Part shown: positions 11,606-21,810 of the stretch, piece by piece | Numbering within the stretch: position 1 is the first letter of the stretch | Layout of the letters: the number at the start of each line of letters is the position of its first letter | Origin: Drosophila persimilis | Lineage: Eukaryota > Arthropoda > Insecta > Diptera > Drosophilidae | Reading direction: 5' to 3' | DNA: 64,000 nucleotides | NCBI RefSeq assembly: GCF_003286085.1 | Contig: NW_020825346.1 | Span: 1,434,501-1,498,500, forward strand | Position numbers and translations under genes: made by a program | The notes under the pieces: generated by a model | The model's input: only the letters and a program-made list of their open reading frames with translations | Told to the model about the DNA's origin: nothing | Database searches by the model: none

Positions 11606-11859
11606 TGCTTTGTTCCCCTCCTTCTCCACTCCACCATTACCATTATTTCCTGTGGCTATTTCCCCACATCCACATCCTCCTCCTGCTGTTGCTACTCCCT
11701 ATCCCCAAATACCGTCCCCACATCACCCCCTTCTAGACCTGACAAAGCGTCCACTGGAGTCGCATAAAAATGTTAGATGCAAGCAAATAAAAAGAAATAA
11801 AACCAACAAAAAAAAAGCACAAAACATGCCGTGAGACAAGCAGTGTGCGGTGAGGTAGT

Positions 11860-11884
11860 GGGCGGGGGAGGGGGAGCGGGAGGG
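11860..11884 (+). other. G-quadruplex motif (plus strand)
   Basis: Five runs of three to five G separated by one or two bases (GGG C GGGGG A GGGGG AGC GGG A GGG). It satisfies the canonical intramolecular quadruplex pattern and would be present in the nascent plus-strand transcript. Confidence 0.7.
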
Positions 11885-13513
11885 TCGAATTGGGGGGCAC
11901 ACACAGTGGTCGCGTTTTAAAACGCTAACAAAACGCGTGGGCGCGCACAATAGAGTTGTTGCTGTTGTATGTTCGTTGCGTTGCGTTGCAGAGTCGCAGA
12001 TCGGAGTAGACTCCGATCTCCGGAGTCTGTCGGCTGCGCCGCTGGATTTTGACATTTTCTAACACGCGCCTGCCAAGCGGCATAAAAATTGACATATTAT
12101 AATGTCATGGCGTTCCCGATTTGCGCCACTGCGTCCAACAACATGGCTGCAGCAAAACAATTACAACAACTGCAACACAAAAAGCAACAACAAAGCTAGG
12201 AAAATCTCTCAATCCGTCAGCAGCAAAAAAAAACAAAAAAAAAATTGCTGCTGCGTGGGTGGGCAAAGGCCCAGGCGCAGGCGCAGATTCGCAAAAGTTT
12301 TGCTCCAAGTTTTGTTCGTTGTCGTTTCTCGTGTTTGTGTGTGTGTGTGTGTGTTTTGACACAGTTGTCGCTTTGTTACCCTGCGGCAATCCTTGAACCC
12401 CAGCCCCCATAAGCTCAGAGATGGATTTTGCAATGGAGCTGAAACGACTCATTAATTGAAACGAGAAACAGCCAGGCATGAATCGATTCTAAGCCCAGGA
12501 AGTATGTATGATTCTGGTTCAGTGGAGCCTTTCCCTCACAACGAAAGAAAGTAAAGCCTTGAGCCACAAAATACTGAAAGTTTCTAATTTAAAAGGGGTT
12601 GCCCGCTAATTCTCTAATCTCATATTACTAACATCTGGCAACTCTATGAAATAAAAGTACAGTCAATCTAGAATGTTACTATTTTGCGCCTAGTTCTTAG
12701 ACACTTTAAAGACGTTGCGATCGGATCATGGTTATAGCATGACGATATTCTCTTCCAGTGTGTCTTAGCAGTTGATTTTTATAATTACTGAACTTGGAGA
12801 TGTTGGAGAAGCGTTTCGGTGTGTCTTTCTTCGGCAAGTAATACGATTTTCAATCATTGGCATACACAAATGTTGTACTCTGTAAGTGATACGCTGACGA
12901 CGCTTATAGCAACAGCTGCTGCCACAACTGCATTGAAGATAATACCTATTCTATGCCGGGGATATTACGTGTGCTCGCCAGTGAGTAGGTCAATACTTTT
13001 GCTGTGACACAAAATTGCAGCCAGCCCACAGGCAGAGCAGAGCTCTCCTTTCGGCTCTCCTCGCACAGCACACACGCACTTCTTGGCTGTTGTTGTTTTT
13101 GTGGCAGCAACCGCAGCCAGCAATTGAGGCAACGTCCGTCCGTCGGAGTTGGATTGGAGTTTGAGTTCAGTTGTTGTCTTTATCAGATTGTTGCAATTTT
13201 CTGTTGTTCAATGTCTCGTTGTTGCTGTCGTTGTTGCCACACAGCCCGCACTCTCTACGAAAGATCTTTATCATCAGGCGTTTTTTTTTCTTGTTTTTTT
13301 TTTGTAGGTACGCTTTTGGTTTTACCTCCTCCCGAACAAAATGCGAAACATGGCAGAAAAACATGTAATGAAAATTATGACAAGCCAAAATCCACAAAGA
13401 GCCAGAAAGAGAGAGCGAGCGAGAGGAGGGAAAGATGGAAAATAGAAAAATAAAAAAAAAAAATAAAAAAATTATAATTCAATGGAAAATTGCGCCCACA
13501 CACGCCTCTCACC

Positions 13514-13535
13514 AACAACAACAATTGTTGTTGTT
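13514..13535. repeat. 22-bp perfect palindrome of (AAC)n/(GTT)n
   Basis: Eleven bases of AACAACAACAA followed directly by their complement TTGTTGTTGTT, centred at 13524/13525. Perfect dyad symmetry without a spacer. Confidence 0.9.
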
Positions 13536-14111
13536 TGTGTGCTTATCGCAAAAAAAGCGGAAAGCGTCGTTGTTCAATGTTGTCACAGTTTTTGTGCAGT
13601 TGTTGTTGCTTTTTTGTTTTGTTTTTTGTGGCATTCTTTTCATATTTTATTTGGTTTGTCGGTCCCTCCAACCATTTTTTGATGGATTTGTGGAATCGAA
13701 TTTTGATGTCCGAAACGATCTTGATAGCAAAATAGTAGACCAAGGATTCCAGTGCCATTCCATATGCTGTAAAGTGGAGCAAACCAATCACTAGAGAGAT
13801 CACTGACAGATCCCCGAGTTAGCCATGAAAGATCTAAGCATCTCATTTGAAGATTGAAGAGATTCCAATGATTCCAATTGAGTTGTTAAGAAGATCAGTT
13901 TTCACCCTAAGATCAAACCCCAAGACAATCCCAACAAGCCCAATTCTCTCTCTTGGATGCACTAGATCTTCCAGCCCCTCAGATCGTTTAACGATCGATC
14001 GCACGACACGACATCGACGATTGATACCGACATAAGGCGAAATTTGTTTCGAGAGTAACTTCACTCTTTCTCTCTGCCCAATTCGCATGGCAATTGATCA
14101 ACGGATCGGAT

Positions 14112-14222
14112 CGAATCGAATCGAATCGATTAATGATCATTACAAATTACACCTTGCCACAACACATTCTCTGTGCAATGCGATGCAATGGCGATGACTT
14201 CGATTCGATTCGATTCGATTCG
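14112..14222. repeat. Inverted repeat of (CGAAT)n and (ATTCG)n
   Basis: The left arm at 14112-14128 (CGAAT units) and the right arm at 14201-14222 (CGATT units) are reverse complements over at least 17 bp, with a loop of about 72 bp. A transcript could fold into a perfect stem of three to four units. Confidence 0.75.
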
Positions 14223-14444
14223 AAGAGCACGACCATGTTGCATGTAGCTGTTCCTTTTTTTTTTTTCCTTCGCTTTCCTGGTTTGCTGCGGCTCTGTTGC
14301 TGTTGCTGTGCGCATTTTAACATAATTACCATGATTTCTAACCGACTTTTAATTGAATTAAAATACGAACAACGCTGAAATGCTGCATAATAATAAATTG
14401 CCGTCGATTGACGATCGTTAGCAGTCGTCAGAGGCAACGAGGCA

Positions 14445-14479
14445 GGGGACAGGGGGAGAGGGGACAGGGGGAGAGGGGA
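14445..14479 (+). other. G-quadruplex motif (plus strand)
   Basis: A repeated GGGGACAGGGGGAGA unit gives five runs of four or five G with 2-3-base loops. This is among the clearest quadruplex-forming sequences in the window and is on the transcribed-sense strand. Confidence 0.8.
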
Positions 14480-14564
14480 CTGTGAGAGCAAAAGCGAAAG
14501 TTGCGTTCGCCAAATTGGCCAAGATCGCATCAGCAGCAAAAGAGATCACCTCCGTTCTCCACTG

Positions 14565-14572
14565 TCTCTCTC

Positions 14573-14603
<31 letters not shown>
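14565..14603. repeat. (CT)n microsatellite
   Basis: A nearly pure CT tract with one interruption. On the minus strand it is GAGAG, the binding word of GAGA factor and CLAMP. Confidence 0.95.
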
Positions 14604-15673
14604 AAGTGATCTCTGTCGCCGGTAGTCTGGGCTGTCGGTCGTCCTGCATTTGACTGTTTTGTTGCTGTAAATTAAGATCGTGCGATTAGCGCTGACAGCG
14701 GATCGATCCCCCTGGCTCTTTTTTCGGGGAGAGCTTTCTACATTTTTAATGAGCATTTCAGCTGCACCATCGATCGTGAGCCACGGGCAACAGCCACATC
14801 TCTATCCACAACCATTCATCCATTCATCTATCCATCCATCCGTCCACCAATACCTGTCCTGTCCTGTACTGTGTGTGTGGGTGGGTGGTCTTGTACTCAG
14901 AAAACATGGAAGCGGGTGTTCGGCTCTCATCTTATCAAAAATTTATGCAACCCAACAGCGGAAGGGAGATCTGAGTAGAAGTTTTTGTTTTAAATTGTAT
15001 ATCCAAGAGGACGTATAGCATTTGATTCCAAAAGGCATATGTTTTTCTTTTTATTTGATCTTTGGATATGTGATCTTTAGTCTACAGACTGATATTTACA
15101 CCTATAGATAGATTACTGATTTTCTCGAGTTTCCAAAGTCTCCTGAGTCCTGGCTTTCGTTTGCAAAGAAAGATCATTCTCTAATGATCTTCAGATTGAT
15201 CTCTTTCCATTCTTTAAAGCCTATAGCTTGTCGAACTATCCTTAAACAATCGTTGCCACAGAAGAAATGATTAAGAAACGCGTCCAAAAAGGTTAAAGAT
15301 TCTTTGGAGAGATGCATCTGTGATTGTTTATTTTTGAGTTATAGATCTTTAAGGATCTTCATAGTTATAGTTCCAAAAATATACGTATGATTCTTAATAA
15401 TACTATTAATTTTAATACAATCTGTATGTTTTTTCTTCGATAGTTATTTTTAGTTTGATTTTTAGGGTATTCCCCATTTCGTTTGATCATTATTGTGTGT
15501 TTCTCCAGAGTCTCGTCTATGCCCCCTACCAAAAAGTTGTTGCAGTTGCAAGTTGTTGCTGTGTTGTTGGGGGTTTTGTGCGGGTGCGCGGATGCCTTGG
15601 CCCAGGTCGCGATCGTTGTCGTCTCGTCGTCCCAGCCTTTACATCAGCATCAGCCTCCTTTTTGGAGGCCTGT

Positions 15674-15704
15674 GGTCGGTCGGTCGGTCGGTCGGTCGGT
15701 CGGT
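15674..15704. repeat. (CGGT)n tetranucleotide repeat
   Basis: About seven CGGT units. A complementary (CCGA)n array lies at 18562-18588. Confidence 0.93.
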
Positions 15705-16459
15705 TGGTCGGGGGCCTATGGGTATACGAGTAGTATGTTGGGGTCCGTTGTTAATTTGCGTTTTGTTGCGTTTGTTGCTGTTGCTAGTTTGTGTAGTTGT
15801 TGTTGGTTGCTGGTTGCTGGCTGGCAAATTGTTACACGCGTTGCCTGCTTTGATGTCTTTATGGGTTTTGAATTTAGTGTTTGCGCCCGCCTTTGCCTTT
15901 TGCCTTTGCCGTTGCCTTTGTCTTTGCCTTTGCCCCCGCGTCGCCAGCGAACAATCGTGACTGCAATTCCGAGGGCTTGGTGGCATGGAGAGACAGTCGT
16001 AGTCCTAGTCCTAGTCGTCGTGGTCGTCGTCGTCTCCCCCAAAAAGACATAATCAAATGTGGACAAAATTATTGAGCAATTTAGTTTTACTTTATGGAGC
16101 AATTGCCATGGCAGCTAAAGGAAGAGCGGCAGGAGGCAAGATGGTTCTGTGGCTTGGATTTTTTGTGCCGTTGGGTGTTGATGCCCCGAAAAGTCTGTGG
16201 CATCATCATCATCCACAACCACAACCAAAGAGCCCCATCCTGCAGCGCGTTTACTTTATGTTTATGCGGTAAATGGCATTAATGGATTTATAGATGCACG
16301 CTCTCGCTCCACGAGAGAGGTTTTCCCTCCATTTCCCTGGAGGGGGAGGCGCTGGTGGGAGAAGCCTTGTTTGCGCTTAGTTCTGATTAGGATTTATGTG
16401 GAGCATGTGGGGGGGGATGGAGAGGATCTAAAGGAATCCCAAACTGTTTCCATGCTGAA

Positions 16460-17205
16460 ACTGCATCAATCATGATGTACTTTGCTAAAAATTTCATTTA
16501 ATAATAAAAATCAGAAGAAAAAATGACTTCAATCATGGCATATTTCCGTTTTTTGATTAAAAGGATTCGATTTTATTACCAATCATGATTGAGGCACATA
16601 AAAATATAAATTTCGCTCTTTAGTGATACCGGGAATGCAAATAAATTATTTAAAAATCAGTCAATCAAGTCTTCAATCATGATTGATTGCCATTGAACCC
16701 TATAATATGAATATATTGTGTGTGTATGTAGATTTTTGTGATAAACTACCATCAATCATCCTCAATCATAAAGAATATTTAGTGTGGCCTTCAATTAAGT
16801 TATTAAACAATCAATGGACTTACCTTTGTACACATAGCAACCAATCAATCACTTCAATCACACCTTTCAGCACCAAAAAGTAGCAAAAGTATCCCCAACT
16901 AGAGTCCGAAAGACACGAGTATTCCTTAGGAATATTCAATAAAACGCAAGAAGTTGCAATGGCCACTCAATCAATCCATCAAACAAATATCAATCAATGG
17001 GCAGAAGAACCACTTAAAAATGTCTCAGAGCTGTCTCCCGAGGTCAATGCAGCTCATTAGCAAAAGGTTCAGACATTAAGAGTTCTCAATCAAAGCGTAT
17101 GCCTCCATTTATGTCAATCACAAGAGGTGCAGAGGCGCAGAGTGGGAGAGAGTGGCTGACCTTTCGATGGGGGCTCCCACACATAAGAAATTTGATTGAT
17201 AGTTG
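16460..17205. promoter_or_regulatory. TGATTGAT/ATCAATCA homotypic cluster (candidate Exd/Hox enhancer)
   Basis: Six exact TGATTGAT or ATCAATCA words lie at 16465, 16680, 16751, 16844, 16989 and 17193, with about ten further TCAATCA or AATCATGATT variants between them. Random expectation for the exact word over this length is about 0.02. TGATTGAT is the classical PBX/Exd-Hox composite site, so an intronic enhancer is a reasonable inference. Simple-sequence expansion of AATC is the alternative, but the spacing is irregular and the flanks are unique, which argues against a pure microsatellite. Confidence 0.55.
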
Positions 17206-17266
17206 CATTGAGCTGGCCAATCCCCCCACGAGAGCCTGCCCCCAGGCGATGTATACGTAGACGTTG

Positions 17267-17281
17267 CCCCCCCCCCCCCCC
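17267..17281. repeat. C15 homopolymer
   Basis: Fifteen uninterrupted C on the plus strand, part of a longer C-rich stretch. Confidence 0.95.
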
Positions 17282-17565
17282 ACACCCCTTCTACCATGCA
17301 CCATGACAAAGTAGTTTGTCCATTATTATACCCCTCCTCTCGTGAGAGGAACGTTCTTGTGCCTTGGCCGTGCCCCGTTTTCGAGGCACCTTTTCCTTTG
17401 GCTGGCTTGTGCCCTTTGGCCAAAAACTGTCGCAACTCATCAATTTTCATTCACTGGCCATGGCCAATGGACGCCTTGGACGGGGCTTTGGGACTATTAT
17501 TCACGCCTAGGCGACGGGTTCCCGTGGCTCCATCCACCATCCACCATCCACATCTCTCTCGCGGA

Positions 17566-17568
<3 letters not shown>

Positions 17569-17612
<44 letters not shown>
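17569..17612. repeat. (CT)n microsatellite
   Basis: About 22 CT units, one of the two longest CT tracts. It is not followed by an AG|GT junction, unlike the tract at 4391-4418. Confidence 0.97.
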
Positions 17613-17615
<3 letters not shown>

Positions 17616-18561
17616 CTGCATTTTGACGTTAAGCCAGAGCAATGAATGCTTTTAGCTGAAAACTGAGTAATTGAGTGACAATTAAGTTATTTCTAGACGA
17701 ACAAGCCGCGATCGTTGTCCGTGTCCGCGTCCGCGTCTGCGTCTGCGTCGTCGATGCTGCTGTCTGCCAGTCCTTGGCCAACTGGTTGACCAGTCCTCTG
17801 CCTCTTGGCCTGGCTTTTTCTTCCATATATTTTCTTTCTTTTTTTTATGAATTATTACCAAGTTCATATCTCAATTATGAGTGCTGCTGCTTAGTCACAG
17901 TGGTTCAAAAGGGTGTCGTTGAGGGGTTGCCTATACAAAAATTATTTAAATGAAATTCAAATTAAATATTTTTGTAGAGGTTTCTTTTGCTTAAATGAAT
18001 AACATGTACCTTAAACTTTCAAGTATAGTTTTGTTTTTATATTTCAAACATTTTCCTTTAAATCTTTAAATATTCTGACATTTTGGTACTGGTTTTCCAG
18101 CCATCAGCAATATCGATACATATATCCATAAAAATACAGCTTGATTTTAGTAATAATATCTTGAAAATTGATTTTTCTTAAATATTTTCTGGTTGTTCTA
18201 TAAATTTCTATAAAATCTCAGAAAGAAATGAATCGTCTATACAGAATTTTGTCTATTCTAAGCGCCCTTGTGTTATCTGAAAGATCGAAGTTCATCGCAT
18301 TTGTGCCTCGATTCAAACGTTTTGCCCTCTTGCCAGATATAGTCATTCCTGTACCACTGTGCGCACTGTTCTTCTGCCGGCTATGAAGAGAGTGCCTCTC
18401 CTCTCCTCTCCTCTCTCTCTATTTCTCGCTCTAGCATCTGTGAGTGAGATTAATCGCAGCTTTGACAGGCGCTGCTTTTGCTGCTGCATTTCGATTTTTT
18501 TTCCTGCAGCTCCGCGCATGATTAAGCATGCGGCGGGGGGCGAGAGACGTGCGCGCAGTGC

Positions 18562-18588
18562 CCGACCGACCGACCGACCGACCGACCG
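18562..18588. repeat. (CCGA)n tetranucleotide repeat
   Basis: Six to seven CCGA units, complementary to the (TCGG)n array 2.9 kb upstream at 15674-15704. It is followed by imperfect 9-bp units. Confidence 0.93.
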
Positions 18589-20496
18589 TTTGCTGCCGCC
18601 TTTGACATTATCACCAAAAGAGCCGACCGAGCCGACCGAGGCGACCGAAGCGACCGCTGTCCCGATGCTGACGGTGAGGCTGCCGGTGCCGCTGTCGCAC
18701 AGTCGCGTAGCCGTCGTCAAGTTTTGAGTTCGAGTCAATCATTTCTTACAACTCCACCGCTCCTTATGCTGCTGCTCCTCCCCCTCATCATTAACAGTCA
18801 AATGCTTAAAGCTCTTTATTCTCTCTCCCTCTCTCTCGCTGTCTCTCTGTTTTGGGTACCCTTCCCATAGGATATTTAAAGTAGGTGTTCATCGATCGCT
18901 CATACTGGCAAAAAAGGGTATTTCCAGCTTCGGCTCAAAGCAATAGCTGTTATGCTTTTGTATTCGCTATTTTCGAGTCTTGCACTTTGATGTTTTTTCT
19001 CTTTTTGGTGAACTTTAACATCGCTTATGTCAAATTATGTCTTCATTTTGTTCAGTCGAGGGCGTGGCGCCGTTCTGTCTGTCTTCTGCCAGGCCCTCTC
19101 TCTTCTCTGCTGCTCTGCTGCCCTTCTGCGCTTTTCTTGCTGTGGCTCTTCCTTGATTTATGGCAAAAAGTGCATTTGGCGGCGGCTTGTTTTTGTTTAC
19201 GCTCTTGCCTGCCTGACAAATTTGCTGCAATTTTCTTTTCTTTTGAAATATTACGCATACGCAGGGCGTGTGGGTGAGGCTGTGCCAGGAAGTACGGCTG
19301 GGGTGGTGAAGGGTGCTCTGCTGGGGTATGATGACAAATTGCACAAGAGCCGCCGCGCGAACTTGAGAAAACAAATGCGATAGAAAAACATGCAAAAAAA
19401 AAAAAGTTCACTGCAGCGCATCGAAGCTTTGGATACCCTCTTTTGGAGATGCGATTGTTTGACATTTACACATGCTATTATGCATCGATCTTGTGCATTG
19501 CCTACAACAAAAATAAGAGCTCTACGTGCTCTACAAACCCGTCATCAAAATCAAAATACCCTGCAAAACGTACAGAGCCAGAGAGCGATATGAAAAGCAC
19601 AGCCGACAGCCGCTAAACGACAATAACAACAACAGCAGCAAAAAAGTGCAGGAAGCAGCGGTGGAGAGGGCCAAAGGCATGCCTGGTGCGGCGGCAGTGC
19701 GGCAGAGGGGCAGCGGGGCAGCGGGGCAGCGTAGAGCGTGTGCGTATGCATTTGACGCTGCCAACGCGTCGCTGTCGCTGTCGTTGTTGTCGTGCGTTAC
19801 ATAAGCCGCAGCCGCCGCATATCGTTTCCGCCAAAAGCGCCCACACACACACACCACAGCCCCACAGTGGGTCAAGAGGTGATCGCTGAAAAATGATAAA
19901 CCGCAAAATTATAAAAGAGAAAAATATATGAAAATGTACCAAACAATTTGTGTAGGACAAAACTATGCGTGTGTGTGTGTGTTGGGGGAATATAATGGAA
20001 GTAAATGTGTCCAATCTTCTAGGAATACCCTGCAGCTACTATTGTTTTGAACATGCTTGGGCTGCCCTACGATTTAGCATAAATATAGTCTTCTAACAGA
20101 ATTTATCTTATGTAAATATCATTTAGTTATTTTTAAATATTTTTTTTAAGTTTAAAAATCATTTTTTGCCGTCCCCGCCACACCCACTGTGCGGAAGAAG
20201 CAGCCAGGCACTCATGGGTGTGTGTGTGTGCATTCTCTCACAGCTTTTGTGCACTCGTTCTCGTTTTCGTTCGCACACTGCACCACAGCACTCTGTTCGC
20301 TGTCTGCGTGCGCCCTCTCTCCCTCTTTTCGTAAATCTGTCTCTGTCTGGCGATCGCATTGCGCATTGCGTTGCGCATCAGAACAACGCTCGACCTTGAC
20401 AGTGAAAATTCAATGGCAGCGAAGCGAACGCCGGCGTTAACGCTGGCAGCGACGCGTTTGCAATTGACGACCAAGCAAATTCGTTTGTATGCTCAT

Positions 20497-20501
<5 letters not shown>

Positions 20502-20539
<38 letters not shown>
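20502..20539. repeat. (GT)n microsatellite
   Basis: Nineteen GT units. Confidence 0.97.
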
Positions 20540-20543
<4 letters not shown>

Positions 20544-21760
20544 TATAGCCGTTATATACATATGGTTATATACATATTTACACTAGTTTTTGCAATTTGT
20601 AGAACTCAAACATTTTGCGTATGTTACGAACTGAATGGCTGTTTGTTATATTTATACACTTCAATAAAGGGTATTATAAGGTTGAACACATGTTGGGAGC
20701 ATCGCACCCCTGGAGCTTAAAGCTTTCCGCACATCACTGCCAAGATCGGACATTTACAAATCGAAATGGGATCATGTGTGTATAGTGTCCATTGGATTGA
20801 TTTTGAGTGTATCAAAAGCTTCGGGTAATGAAGCCTGCGTTTCTTTCACCCTCGGACTTTGTTGTTGTTGGTGTAGCTTTAGGTGCATTCGCCGCACGAC
20901 CTTGAACATGGTATACCCCCTCCCCCCACTCGCAATTGGCAGCGTGCGCACATAAAATACACAAACAAAACACACAGCTGTACGGAGATATATAGGAATT
21001 TATATATGTATGTACTTACTATGTATGTATGTATGTCTTTACATAAGTATAAAGTCTTTGCCGTTTACACTTTTAAATAGTTTTTCTCGATCGAATTTGA
21101 GATGGGGCGCGGCCCGGCCTTATCAAGAAACGGAGCCGACCACGGAATAGAGACATATGTAAATCGACGAAAATAATCAAAGCCGGGCCTATGTACATTC
21201 CTGTGTATATATGTATTTGCACTCACATTTTTACAGATTTTATGGTATGAAAGAGCTCCCAATCTTACAAGGGATATGTTTAAATATCTGGCAATTATTC
21301 CAATCTCTTCCTGAAGAAAATTGTCCTCCAGTGTTTCGGTTCACTCTTCAGTTTTCCTTCAACTGGAGTTTTAAATCTTGACTTATTCATACCTTCTTTG
21401 TAATCTATTTAGTACTTAATCAACATCGAGTACTCCTGTCACCCCTTCCACTGTTTTCTAAGGCTTTCCCCATCTGACCTATTCGTCCAGATCTATTCTG
21501 ATTCCATAATGGTCTTTACACATTCACCCTTATTATTCGGCGTAGATGTTTCCGTTGGGAGCCTATAGATCCGTCCTTATAGAGATCCCATACTATCCCA
21601 CTAAAATTTCAAAGATTGGACTCCCAATAACTTTTTTGTAAAGAAGTAAAGATATTCCTAAGAAACGTTTTATTGTTCATTATCGTTCATAGGATCGATG
21701 GATCTGCAAGGGTATCAAAGTATTCCCTTGCACGTTTCACGTTTCCCGTTTGATGTTTGT

Positions 21761-21810
21761 GGCGATTTTTGGCGATTTTTGGCGATTTTTGGCGATTTTT
21801 GGCGATTTTT
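21761..21810 (+). repeat. 10-bp tandem repeat GGCGATTTTT x5
   Basis: Five perfect copies of GGCGATTTTT. The period of 10 bp equals about one DNA helical turn, so T5 tracts fall in phase on one face, the arrangement of bent A-tract DNA. A small inverted repeat (TTTTGCGC ... GCGCAAAA) lies just downstream at about 21821-21845. It creates artificial Phe/Trp-rich frames. Confidence 0.95.

Larger units (their letters stand above)
11606..14100 (+). other. Intron DNA
   Basis: No gene seen. Notable items: a G-quadruplex motif at 11860-11884, a 22-bp near-palindrome at 11998-12019, (GT)n at 12336-12354, long T runs at 13281-13305 ending in TAG|GTACGC, and a 22-bp perfect palindrome of AAC/GTT units at 13514-13535. 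Confidence 0.65.
14231..16459 (+). other. Intron DNA
   Basis: No gene seen. It contains (CT)n at 14565-14603, GATCTT-rich AT DNA at 15040-15420, a (CGGT)n tetranucleotide repeat at 15674-15704, GTTGTTGCTG-type repeats at 15760-15830, and GTCGTC and CAT repeats up to 16215. Confidence 0.65.
17206..21686 (+). other. Intron DNA
   Basis: No gene seen. Contents: a C15 run at 17267-17281, (CT)n at 17569-17612, AT-rich DNA at 17940-18240 with a perfect DRE (TATCGATA) at 18111-18118, (CCGA)n at 18562-18588 followed by 9-bp GCCGACCGA-type units to 18650, a T/TTC-rich segment at 18890-19260, a CpG-rich piece at 20230-20470 with a 12-bp palindrome AACGCCGGCGTT at 20427-20438, (GT)n at 20502-20539, and AT-rich DNA with TATG repeats at 21000-21050. 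Confidence 0.65.

Noticed and set aside
13281-13312. TTTTTTTTTTGTAG|GTACGC as a ratchet point
   Set aside because: Good pyrimidine tract, but GTACGC is a poor donor and TAG is used less than CAG; no match to the other three sites.
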